This document shows, piece by piece, positions 38,701-51,900 of a stretch of DNA of 64,000 nt. The notes under the pieces are model-generated. The model worked only from the letters and a program-made list of their open reading frames with translations, was not told the DNA's origin and ran no database searches. This DNA is from Ixodes scapularis (taxonomy: Eukaryota; Arthropoda; Arachnida; Ixodida; Ixodidae). Position numbers and translations under genes: made by a program. Positions within the stretch are counted from its first letter, which is position 1, and each line of letters opens with the position of its first letter. Location of the stretch: the NCBI RefSeq assembly GCF_016920785.2, contig NW_024609839.1:22755085-22819084 (forward strand). The letters run 5' to 3'.

Positions 38701-41700
38701 CATCCAATACGTTGTCGAGAGACATCCTAATAAGACCGCAGGGTTAGGCGACAGATCGAAGCAGGTGGACGCGCTAAGTTCGAGCTGGAACTGACAACAA
38801 GCAGACAAAGAAAAAAGCGGCTGCTAGGCGCACCCTTCCGGATCTCGATGCTTATCAGCGTGTAGCTCGCGCGCGGGTGCGGGTCACGTGACGGGTGACA
38901 AGAGAGGAGGGAGCGGGCGAGGACCACAGGGACAGCCCCTCTCCCTCTCCCCAGGCATTCCAGAAAGATGCGTTTTTGTAACTTCGAAAAAAAAAAAAAA
39001 AACGCGCGCGCGCGCGCGCGCATTTTAACATTTTCGAATTTTGGAAATGGCGGCGGGGCGGCAAGAAGCTCGGCTTGCGCCCGAGCGAAGAAAGTACTCA
39101 GCGCGAGCTCGTAGTTTGACTGCTGCAACGGCGGGCGAGCTCTCGCAATGCTCGATGTTCTTGCAGCCGCGTGTACGCGTGCTACCTTCGCTGCGTCTTG
39201 AATTAAAGTGAAACGGAGTCTAAACGTACATTCTTTCACGCGGTCGCGTCTTCTGCGAGAGAGATTCGAGCTGAATAAGTAAATTGAGGCAACAAGTTTT
39301 AAAGTGCTGTCAAAAATATCGGCTTACAACGTTGCGCGTTTGCGTAAAAAAAAAAAAAGATGTTAGTTTTAGTTGCAGTATAAGCGAACATCAGCGCAAT
39401 TGAAACATAAATACAATTACTTGCATTACGCGGACGATCTGAAATCGATGAACCGGCGCTCCCAGCCTTCCGGAAACATTGGCTGCCACGGCTGAAGCGC
39501 TAGGCGTGCACACGCCGCAGATCTGTACGTTCAGTATCAAACGGGCTCCGGAGAGCCATTTGATTAAACCGGTGCCGTTTGCAACATGGTCACCGGTTTG
39601 AGCAAACGTGCGACAACTTTGCCCAAACGAGTCACCCATTTGCCCAAACGAGCGACCCATTTGCCCAGACGAGCGACCCGTTTGCCAAAGGAGTGACCTG
39701 TTTGTCCAAATAGGTGACCGTTATGGCTCATACGGGGGACCCCTTTGAGCCATACGGGCGACCCCTTTGACAAACTGGTGACCGGTATGGTTAAACTGTT
39801 ACCGGTATGGACCTGTTTATTTTCATATAGGCGCCAAATGGTTTTTTTCAGTAGGGAGGGGACGAGTCGCAAAAGGAACGAGTGGAAGTTTGCGCTTGAG
39901 TATGGAGGACATGAAGTTGAGGAGCAAGCTTACGCCAGAATGTCAGGGATAGCTACTTGAAGGACCTGCGCAGGACCCAGATGAAAGAAGAGACTGATCC
40001 AGTGAGAACGAACTAATTCTTGAGCCGGTACAAAGACACGTGGAAGAGTAGAGCGTCCCAGCACACAGTTCCTTAACAAGCAACCGGCAAATGATGCCCC
40101 GAACAAAGACAACGTCGATGACAAGGAAGACTATGATGACGAGCTGTAGAACGACTAGCCGGATGAAGATATCCTGCTGACCACAGCAAGCACGAAGGAT
40201 ACGTCATCCGATTCGAGCGAAGACAACTCTAAAAGGGACGTCACGGCTACTTTTACATCTAGCAAGGCGCCCTACGACCGGACGTTCGTACGCGACCGAA
40301 AGCAAGGAACTTCCTTCTTAAGCGCCCCGAAGGTTAAACGACACCTCTCGTCTTTATCCGGTGCCACCAATATTCAAAGACGTTGGAAATATCGGCAAGC
40401 AGCGGCTAACCACTTTAGGAGGAGATAGCGAAGGGAGTACTCAAATCAACTACGCTCAGCTCACCATTCCCGACCCCTCAAATCCAGAGGGCTCGACGAA
40501 GGGGATTTCATTAGTGTACAGACATCTATAGCCACGTCAGAGCTGGAAAACGGGACGCATAGTTCAAACTTTCCCCGGACGTGACGGACCCCGGACGCGA
40601 CGCACGGTCATGCGCGGTTAATCTTCCCCATGGAAGGGTTATCAAACGACCGGTCCAGGTTTTGTATTCGCTAGACTCCCTCAACAAATGAGCAGGTCTA
40701 TGCTCATTTCGTGGGAGTGTTTGTAAAACAATTTAATTAGAACTTCAGTTCTTGATTGAAAACAATGAAAAGGACATGCTAGAATGCGAGAAAAACGAAA
40801 TAATAGAAGGACGAGAACGAATACCGAACGGCAAAACGCACACCGAACGCCTCAACGGATCACAACGTTTCATACAAATGTAAATATTGTACATAAACCT
40901 TTTTAATTCCTTCTCCTAACGCTGTTTGACATACATGACTATTTAGTGAACAGCGCGTATTTTGGACTAACATATTCTTATAATACGGGGCATTCAATAT
41001 CCTAAAAGTCATCTATAATCGAGTTCGCCTTTACAGCTTCCTAGCCACCCGCTATCTGCATCATTAGGAAAGTATAATTACTTACATTGGAATATTCCTC
41101 TGATAAAATGGACCCTGTAGTAGCCCTGCATATAGAGCTGTAGAAAAATTTAATTATATTTAAAGTCACTACATTTTTTGCGAATTGAACAATCTTATGG
41201 CCAGGCGCTCCTTGTATTCCCAGCATGTGCAGGAATGAATAATCAATAGGTGAATAAATGGCTATGCAAACAAAAAAGTAACCAAAGTAAAATTAATACA
41301 TAATAAAAAATAAAAATAGAAGAAATTAAGAATAAATGAATCAGAGCACCCTATAAAGTAAGGAATAAAGGCATTATATTGAGGTTCCTCCACAATAAGT
41401 AAACAATAAGGAAGGCAAAAGAGCTAAAGATTAATTTTATATCGCGAGAGGGCACGCTAGAAGGTCATTTCGAAACCTTGTAAGAAAATGCATTGGAGCG
41501 AATGTAACTGCAGACATATTAAATATATTAAACCTTAAAAATTCGGTTTCAGGTCAAAATTTCAAATCTGTGAAGTTTTGTTCACATACCTTTGTTTTGT
41601 AACTAAGCGCATGCACAAGATATTTTAAACATTTTTTGAACGTTTTTTTTTACCGTTTGTTGGCTTAGGCGAAAGATAGCTCTACCGCGAGAAAACCACC

Positions 41701-44700
41701 ACAACACTTTTTTCATCGATGAGACGCATACTATTTAAAAAAAAAAAAATGTATGCGAAATGCTTGTTCACAAAAGATGTATGAGGCTCGCAAAATTTGG
41801 TTTAAAATTAATTTGAATATTATCCTATATCTTAAATCATTTTGGAATTTTTAAAATATTCCAATATAAAAAAGTGCATACAATTTTATCTATAAAACAT
41901 AAACAACCGATTTCGATTGTTATATTTTTATGATCAGTATATTTTCCGTACTCATAAGCAGCAAAGTTGCTTCTATGGTCCAATCAGCATACATAAACAA
42001 AGAACAAATAATGTAACTTTTGTTACTTTAAATTATGGCTGTCTTACGATTTATAAACAACGCTATGTCTTTTCAAAAACAATATATTGTACATAAAGCT
42101 ACCGTCCCCTCGGGTCTTTCAACATATTACTCAAATTAACACCAACATTTTCACTTTAACAAAATGTTATGTCGTGGAGCGATCTGAATTTCTTATTTAA
42201 TGCCGCATAATCACAATTACCCAAAGCATCACTTTTTAATTGATTAAAATAAACATTAAATTTGTTTGATAGCAAATATTTCACAGCATTGCAGTTTTTT
42301 TTTGGATTTGGTTTAGCGTGCCTTATATTTTATTTGCTCTTGGGCTATTTTTGTTTGGACAAATATAGTTTATGCGGTGTAAACAGGGTGACTTTTTTCG
42401 GTTGATTTATTATTGTTTCCTTGTTGCTGATGTTCTCCTTTTGACATAATGCATTGTACTGTTTAAGGCCCAATTTTATTATATTATAAAAGAAGAAAAT
42501 ATAAATTGTTTAAATAAATGATAAAATGATTCCTAGATACAGAACACGGGAGAGCAAACAAAAACTGCGACCCATACGGGGGACACTAATTATCGCAATA
42601 AAACATGTCGGACAGCAGAAGGACGCTACGATTGAAACTATTCCTTACCAAATATTCTGCAATACCAGAGTAAGTTTTCCTTTATAATAATAATAATTAT
42701 AAGAATAATCTTTGTTTTTATACGGGCCCTTTTGAGCCATCATAGCTTTGCGTGAATGCACATTAACGCACTCATTTCCTTATTGTCCTAACACGCTGGT
42801 CCTGGTTTGGGCTCAGGTTGTTTGGTCTACAATCAATAGTCAAAGTTTTATGAAAAACCTTACCTAGCGCATTTGTTTGAGGAATGTACGCTGCATTGAC
42901 TATGGCCGGATCCTCGAGAAAACTGGAAGCGAAAGGACAAGAACACAGCTTTATGCACTTTTGAAACGGGATATTAAAGGGATTAAGACAAGGCAAGAAT
43001 AAAATATCCAATAGCTATACTGCTGGGACCTATAGGGTGTCGCGATACTTTTGCTCAAATTCCTTTGTAAATAGCGCGTTAGTTTCGTAGATAAACTGAT
43101 TTACTCTCGTGGCTTTCGAATCCAACCCCATTCGCGAAGGCCGCCATGTTCAGTATGTCGGTGAGGTACATTTCCCGCTGTCGCTGGCGGCGCGGCATCC
43201 CCTTGCACGCACTCGCGGCATCTCGCGCTCTAGCTTCCTCGATTACCTTCCGCGTTTCAAGCACGAGGTTCCGAGATAATGAGGTCTAAATGCTGTATCA
43301 CATGCTGCGATTCTAGTCCGAAATCCGTGCGATTTGCAGTAAATGCGCGACTAAAATCGCAGTCGCACTGTCGCAGTGGCTCTGCGACTGGTTAACACCA
43401 AGTTGGTATTTTATCGCAGAGTCAGTACGATCGCTTTCTCGCCAACCAGGCGTTCATTCGCCAGCTTTCATCCGCGATAGCTCAGTAATAAGAAAACAAA
43501 TTTAGACACTTCAAAGGTTTTGGTTTGATGCTTAATTATTATAAATTTCTAGTTATAGATTGTGCTTCTAAAACATTTGTTTGTTTTATTAAGACGTTTT
43601 TGTTGCATTTTAGGCAAAGTCAAATTTGTCTTGTCCCTGTCCGTTGCAACTAACCTTGGGTAGAAGAGCCAGCCGCGCCGACAGAAGTCGCGTGGTTGTT
43701 GCAGCATGTGACACCAAACATTGCGATCGCAGTCACTGCGTCGGCTGTCACACGGATTTTTTTATTTTTTTTGCACAGTCGCAGCTTGTGAAACAGGCCT
43801 AAGGCATATCTCTCACTTGGTCGGGGTCTTCTACTTCCCACATGTGTGAAACTGATCCCAGCAGCGATGAGCGCTATTTTTATAAAGAGTCTTTTGAAGT
43901 TGGTCATTTTTACATCGACCCGCTGGTGACCAGCTCCAGCCACCACGGCGAGATCGCCACGAACGAACTCGCCATGGTTCGCGTATAAGTGCACTCGACT
44001 TTGAAATAGTCCGCACACAAAGCCATCTCGTACGACGAGGAACAGCCACGGCGCCCGACACTACGCTTCTACGCCTCCCGTCGCGTAGGCTTTTACGAAA
44101 CCGGGACATCGAAACCGGCGGCTGTCTTGTACATTCAAACCCACCGCACAGCAAACTTTGCTCGGCATTTAGAAGTTCTTTCGCGTTGGGAGCTGCTCAT
44201 TTGATTGTAGAGAAAACCGGTGAGCCGTGGCGCCGTGGCCGAAGGACCGAGGGCAGGCCAGCCAGGTGCACGCGCACGTCGGGAGGAAGGCATAGGACAA
44301 GAGGGTGGCAGAAGCGTTTGAGGATCGAGCTCGTAGCATGGCAAGCTTGGGAGATCAGGGGGGCACGAGAAAGCCTAGAATGAGAACGCGTTTAACCACA
44401 TGTCGTGACGACGTTGTTAATGAACTCCATCGTGCGACTAACTTGCGCAGCGATACCAGAGTTGCACCAGAGTTGACTGATCGCAATACGAAACTTAAAA
44501 ACTTTCCTAAATTGACTTTGCAGTTACTGGAGTTCTAACAATCACAAACGTGGTGTATACACTAAGAAACCTATGAGCATTTCATTTCAAATGGGAATAA
44601 AAAATAAGAACATAAACGGGTAATAAAAACGTTGAACGCGTAAAACAAATGGGTAAAATACCAGTTTGCTCCTTTTACCCGAAAGATCAGTTTTATTTGT

Positions 44701-45901
44701 TGACGAAGTTTTCAAGCTAATTGCAACGAGCAACGAGCTATAAAAAAGAGTTGTGGGGTTATCCGCATTTGGGGGGAACCTAAAATATTCTGTTTTGCAT
44801 ACGTCGTGGGGAAATTTATTGTCTTGAGTGAAGTTAAATGTGGGAACAATTTCACTTTTTTCTTTTTAATTGTGAACTGAGATAAAGTACATCTTGCATA
44901 TATAGTAATTTAAATGGATAGCATAAATTGAGAGTAAAAATAATTTACGTTTAATTTATACCCTAACTTTGTACAATAAAATACGACCTGGTGCTTAGGT
45001 AGAGCTTCGTGCACACCAGAACTTTAGACAACAATTAAAATTAGGCATATTAAGCAAAGAAAACCTGGCGCGTGACTTTTAGGTAATACTGATCGTTTTT
45101 TCTTCAAAGGTGCACTGCTATACTTATACCCAAAAAGATATTCTCAGCGGTCAAAATTAGAAATTGAGCTGGTGATCGAGTTTCACCCTTTAGAATCTTG
45201 GTGGTATGAGACTATTTTGTATTTGCGACGAGAGGTTTTGATGGTACCACGTTACGGGCACCCACCTGTGACGGAGCTGGAAGGATGTTAGGAAATGACG
45301 CGCTATTCAAGGCACGGTGTGGCTATGTTAATTCGCATCTAGGCCAATTGGCAACAGTTTATTTATTAAAAAGCGTGTATGACAGTTTTGTAACGGATCT
45401 TTCTAATGAATCAGAGCGCCTCGAACTTTCTGTTTATATTTAAAAGAGAAAAAAAAGAAAACCTTTGCTATATTCAAAAACAAGCCCGGATCTTCACATT
45501 ACAGCTTGCGCGGCGTGCGTCAGTGCCATTCACAACCACTTTGATTCTTGTTTTGTTTTTTTTTCGGATCTGTAGAGGCTGCTGTAGAAAAAGCATTTGC
45601 ATTCACCAGAGGAAATGACGTGCTGATGCCATAGCCGTGCTTTGGCATCAGCTGATGTCATAGCTATGCCGTTTTTGGTTTATTTTTTATGTACAAGTTT
45701 TGGTGCCCTCTCCTTTCTGTGTGAACTATCTGTTTTGTCAACGCTGTTTTTATTTCCTACTGCACTTTACTCCCTCTAATGTCTTCTTATGGGTATATAA
45801 ACATTCGCGGGCTGTACACTCGCTACCTGATGAAGAGCGGTCCCCGCTCGAAACGTCGCAATAAACTTCGAATTAGTAACTCCGACAGTACGCATCCATC
45901 T

Positions 45902-45947
<46 letters not shown>

Positions 45948-48900
45948 TGATCTCTATATGACAATTGCTGGATCGCGTTTGCCCGCTCCGCGAATGCGGT
46001 CACTGGCGGCCATCTTTAGGTAGAGTTATATCACCTCTAGCCAATGTAAGCTGCTGCAGCCGCTATCATCCATCCATGGCAGATAGCGTTTTGGCAGGTG
46101 GGTTGGCAGGCTGCGATCAAAATAGCGTGGGTGATATTGCGTGCTTCATTAAAATTATTTGACGAAACATGTTTTTGAAACCCGGCGTGAACAGCAGTCC
46201 GGTTTTTGAGGACCTGGTAAAAGTTTCACAAAATTGCAGCACCGGAAGAAAAGCAGCACAGCACGTATCGAAAGTCGCATCGAAAGAAGCATCGAAAGCA
46301 GACGACGGTACGGAGTCTGCTTTTGATGCGAGCTGCGCTGCTTTCCCCCGGTGCTGCGCTTTCGTAGAACTTTTGTCGGGTCCTCAAAGATGAGGCTACC
46401 GTTCACGCCGGGTTTCAAGAATCTGCTTCGTCGAACAACTTCAATCAAGCACGAAATGTCACCCACGGTACAGTGTACTAGATCTATGGCTATTTTTATG
46501 GCAGCCTGCCGCCATTGCGCTGTCCGCCATATTACTATGATGGCTAGAGATGATATAACTCTACCTAAAGATGGCCGCCAGTGACCGCATTCCGCTCCAT
46601 AGAAGGAGCTGGTCAAACGCGATCCAGCAAATAGACATAGAGATCAGTGATATATATATATATATATATATGGATGCCGTTTTTGTTTTCTAATTTCTTT
46701 GTTTTTAATTGACCTGGCACAGACATATGGCTTTCTTCATACTGCAATTGCAACGTGGCAGGTAAAATATGAGGTACATAGTTTTGTTATACTGTTTTGA
46801 AACTTGTCCCACCGATTATGACGGACGCGGTCCAATGTAATATCACCAAGTTCAACATACGCGCAGTAAGAACATTATTCATAAAATGAGTATTACTTTT
46901 TTAAGATATATGAATGCACAAACGGAGTCACCCTTTATAATCTAGCCAGTGGATACTTACACATTTCTCCTGTCAACGGTTTTAGACAATTCTTTAAGAT
47001 TTGCTTGAAAATTGTTGCGTAATGTCATGTTTATCAGTGATACGTAGCTCATGGAACTTGAAACTAGCGGTAGCTAAAAACGGAACAGAAAGGTATTGGT
47101 ATATTATTTTCGATTTTAATAAAATAATACAAAAATCTTGTTGCAATAGATTTCTTCGAATATTCAATTCAGAAAATCTACATTCGAGTAAATTCAATAT
47201 ATACGTAAGCGATTAGACACACTAGGAAATAAAGTGTATACATCGAATTTTTGTTATTCAAGTATACGTAACAGTAAAAGAGACACAAAAAGCAAAATCA
47301 AAAGTAGCGATGTATAGATGATAAGAAAATAGCTGTATGCGTGTATTGCTGCGTGCGTTGCGAAGTTGTCAGAGCGGAGGAACGGGGTTTGAACTCCATG
47401 CGAACCTCGCACCATATCTTTTTTTAATACTTTAATGCTAAGCTTCCACGGCATTGTCAGCTTCGGGGTGAACGGAGTGGGGAAGGCAACTTTTCTTCGA
47501 GTTCGAGCGACTGGTTAGCCTTCTAGGAGGAGAATGGCGGTGTCCGGGTACACAAACGAGAGTCCGACCAAGAAGGGAGTCCCTCCTTTTCGTCTTCTTG
47601 AACTGTTTGTTACTGTACGCAATTTGTGAGTTGAGGAGGAAAGCTAAGAAGGAAAAAGTATAAAAATCATTTCATGACCCCTATAAGTTTTTAACGAAAT
47701 TGAAGCTACCGTTCATTCTTTTAAGGTCCCCTTTTTTTCTGAACAGCACCTTGACAAGGTGAAAGGGAAGACGCTACTGTACGCATTGGGCATGCTCATT
47801 ACAGTTCCCTTTTATCAAATGTGGGAGGGAACGGCAATTGAGTCTGACGTTTTTCAAACGGCTCTGTTGATAAGGATGGCTAGTTGGGCTAGTTGCTTTT
47901 CCTCTGTTGATAGCCCGTTAAAACAGCAACACAAAATTTCCTTCTTCGATTGCATGGAAGAGTGTTACCCATGAAAATGTGATTGATGGAAAAAAGTTTT
48001 TTTGAACATTAGTCTATCAATTGCTCTTTCTGTCCTGTTCCAGAAACGCTGGTACATGTTATCTTGTATTGCACTAATACATAACTTTTTAGGCACAATT
48101 GCGTGCGGTGCTAAGAGGGAATCTGTATGTGTCATGGCGAAGTGTGATGTTCCTTGAGTACTGGTTAGGCGTATATGGTCGAAAATTTGAGGTTCCAACC
48201 ATCCTGGGCCTTCATGCACTGTGGCTGTCAAGAACTGGTCGCCTCCTTGTTGCCGAGGGAGGTAAACCAGCGGAAAAAAATTTTGTTGCAGTGCTTTTTG
48301 TTTTGTTTTTTTGTTTATGCCACTTAACTGATAGTGTCTACAAAACAGGTGAGACTAGAATGTTGTGAGACGCTGAAGGCTTGCCTCGGAGTGCGTGGGC
48401 TATCCTACACCACCAGGTGGGGTCTGCCAGTTGCTTGCTGGAGTTTGGTTCCCATCCGGTCCCGTTTATTTCGTTTTCATTTATAGTCTTAACATATTGC
48501 CTTCTGGCCTTATGTTTCCTTCTCTGGAAGCGTGTATTATATGCCGTACAGTCTCCGTTTTTTTTAACTATGTACATATACCCGTATTTTAATAAAAAAA
48601 TTAAAAAAGCCCAAAAAGTATTGTGCTTGACTTCCACGCAAAAGGGCCGAGGTTCAATGCCTGGGAGCGGGCGTACATTTTCCTTAGTTGTGTAAATTTC
48701 GCGTTCTGGTAAATTCGAGAACCCTGTTGCCTGTTCGAAGTACGAATGTTCTACATACCGAACCTTCTAGGGCAATTGTTGCAGAAGCCACCCCGTGAAC
48801 ATAAGGGGCTCCGCGTGGCGAGCCGGAGTTACATCTAGACGGGCTAATTTAGCGCACCTCAACCAAGTGCACTTCAGCTCACCGAAATGTCACTTCAAGT

Positions 48901-51900
48901 GTTTCGGTACCACACGGGATAAATTAGTGTCAGTCCTAAACAATGACAATAACGATGGGTAAAATATTATTAGACACCTAAAATATTAAAGTAAGGCTTA
49001 ACTCTTTTGGAATTATTTAGTATTTCAATAGAGACACGTTTAAATACGGCGTTACTTTAATTGACAAGTTACGTTAATTGACAATACTTACGGCAACTGG
49101 ATGATTCTGATCGATTAATACATGCAAAGATGAAAAAAATAAGATGAAACAAGAAGAAGCAAACTCACTCGAAGTCGAGTGTGTTCTTCAAAATGAAGGC
49201 GTGTGGCACACTACACAAATGGCACTCATTCGAAGTGCACTCGGTTGAACTGCACTAAATTAGTTCGACTGGCAGGAGTATGTCTCGTTTGCGCGTTCGT
49301 ACCTGCCGCTACGTCGACTTAGACGCCAGTGACGATATCTTGTTATTTTCTGTTGCCTTTATTGTTTTGACACAAGATCGCCACATTAAACCTTTAATTT
49401 CTTTCGTTATTTACCTCCCCATAGCTTAACATTTGTGACAATATCAACACACATTACATACTGCAGAATTATATCCGGGCATAGCTGATTTAATGTTTCG
49501 AAAACACTATCACGCTCACGCTGTTCTAAAATGATGCTAAACATTTTAAACGATAAAGACATAGCAGAAAGCAAGACTTTAAAATCATTTTTTCACGTCA
49601 ATCTGAACTACCGTAATAAAAAAAAATATTGTCTCCCAATATTTCTACTGCAGTAATTCATATAGCTTCATACAATTAATTATTATGAACACTACAAAGG
49701 AGTATTTTTGGAACCAATATCTCTGGCGTTTTTACCTAGTATTGTCACCATCAACGTATAACTGTAGACAAGCTTAACATACTTAACACAAAAGAATAAA
49801 AATATTAAATACGTACACTGACGATCACACTCTTTAAATAACAATTATGTTTTCCTATTTGAGACTGTGGTCGTCCGAGTACGCCTTTGATGTTTTTTTC
49901 TTTTTTTCGCTTTTAAGTATTTATTACAACAACGTGCTCGAAATAACTAGCTTGACATACGCTTTGTCTTAAAATGTACCTAAATATAAAGAAAGTGTGT
50001 CTTGAAACATGTTTATTCATTAGAGGAGGCACGCATCGATTATCACATTCAACATTAAGTTCGAAAAGGTTTCGCTTTTTTTTTTTCAGTGCTTGTGTCC
50101 TTCAAATTCACAAAAACGATAACAAATCAGAATACACCAAGAAAGGATGCGATGAAAATATCTTCCTGCTTTCTATGCTTGTTTCTTAAGCAGTTTATCG
50201 AACGGGACTGCCGCTCTGAGACTCACGAATTAGTTTATTCACAGTTTGGGAGGTAGCGTCGCCTCATTCCAATAATGTTTCCCCCCAAAAAACGATCAGT
50301 GGCAAATGAAGAATTAAAACCTTGTCAAAACTGCAGCGTGACACTAAAGCCGAACTTATTGCGAGGCTTGATGAGATATGCGTCAGTACTCCGTCTCTCA
50401 TGTTGTTAGAAAAAGAGTTAGTTTACGCCGCCAGGAGATAATTGCGAAACTTTTGTGTATTGGCCAAAGGGAGATAATGGCGGATAGTTTGTGTGCCTTG
50501 ATTTAACAGACGACTAAGAAAACAAAGATAAAATCTAAAATAAAGTTGTGAGTTCGGCCCGGTGTGTATGTTGTGTATTTGACTGAAATACTAGTGTAGG
50601 TGTGAGATATTTGTGCACTGAGAAGTCAGTAAGAAATATTTAGCAAAGCAGGCTTACGTATTGATATAAAAGTTCGAGTTCTCTAGGCTTCTTGATCCAG
50701 TTAGGGTAGCCAATAAGCTGGTACATATTCTCTACCTATAAAAAAACATTGTACTCAATTAGATAGGCTAAAATAACTATTTGAATGGTCCTCTTTTACC
50801 TTCTTGATTGCCGCCTTTCTTGTGCTTGTATCAAGCCAATTTTTTTGCCGGTCTTCAAGAAGAGATATGAGTGATTGCTTCAAATATGTGATCATCTCGT
50901 TTATCTGTAAAGCAGGTTCTACATTCAAGCGCATTTTTAAACGAATTTGTATTATTTACAGTTTGCTTTTCGACATGCTATACCATTGACGGGAATACAT
51001 TGTCGTGCAAAGAAGTGCCTAAATACAGGGGGAAATACAGGGATTTATACAGATATATTAGATCCCTAACATCTGAAATGTAAATCAACTACAGTTTATA
51101 ACACCTGTCTTAAGCGTGCGACATATGAGCGGTTGAAGTGGGCGTCGCGGGACACTCGCCGCTCGCAGTTAGGCCCGCCAGAGGCGCACCGCGCATAAGG
51201 TCTATTAACAGTACGTAAAGCGTTGAACACATGCGCGGTGAAACTGGGCGCCGTGCGCCGTTGGCAGCTTGCCGCTAGGCGCACCACCGGCGCACCGCGC
51301 GACTTTATCTGTACGCCAGATCCGGTAAAATGCGTATGTTTCATTATTGTGTACTTTTTGGGTGCATATATCTACATTGTAAGAACAAGTGAGACGATAT
51401 TAGTCAGTTATTGAATCGTGTTGTCACTAAGTTCAGATGCTACAAGTGTCTCGCACAGAAGATTCGAAAGGACAGGATATTTTCGAGATTAGGCCAAATA
51501 AATTATTAGAACTATTTGAGTGCAAACAAAGATTGTTATAAGATAGGTTTTAAATAACCAATCATGCGATTGGCACTTGAAATATTGTGCTGAACATGAA
51601 GCTCCTAAGTGATCTTAGAGTTAAGACACGAGATATTGCCGCATGCAGGGTGGAGAGGGAGCGCAAATGTAATGTACCGGCGCCAGGCATCACTTTTATG
51701 AATTCCTTCTACTAAGTACACTTAGACGATACGTGCTTACTCTCTGGAACATTCTAGGACAAATCTTCGACATACCGTGTGTAGTAAATAAAGTGCCCAG
51801 AGTGACCTTACCGAGTCAGTCTCGCAATGGTCAGCTGCCGCGCTGGCACCTCAACGCTCGCTTCAGTTTTATAGACTCCCATTTGTTATCCTTTTTTTTT

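Larger units (their letters stand above)
34727..40932 (+). mobile_element. decayed BEL/Pao LTR retrotransposon
   Basis: LTR-like repeats of about 215 bp at 34727-34948 and 40720-40932 share GTGAAAACGATGAAAAGG/TGAAAACAATGAAAAGG and AAATAATGTACATAAAC. A primer-site-like TGGCGCAGAAACTCGGGA follows the left one. Between them are gag (35140-36220) and a protease-region fragment. It lies in the M13 intron between exons 6 and 7 and is itself split by a MULE-like element. Many stops and frameshifts make it inactive. Confidence 0.7.

Noticed and set aside
43831..44344. Overlapping Arg-rich open frames
   Set aside because: GC-rich composition keeps several frames open on both strands; no motif supports any of them.
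49736..49761. A 26-nt mini-exon candidate for the M13 gene with good splice sites
   Set aside because: It ends in phase 2 and breaks the frame into exon 4, while exons 3 and 4 join directly in phase and match the family without a gap.
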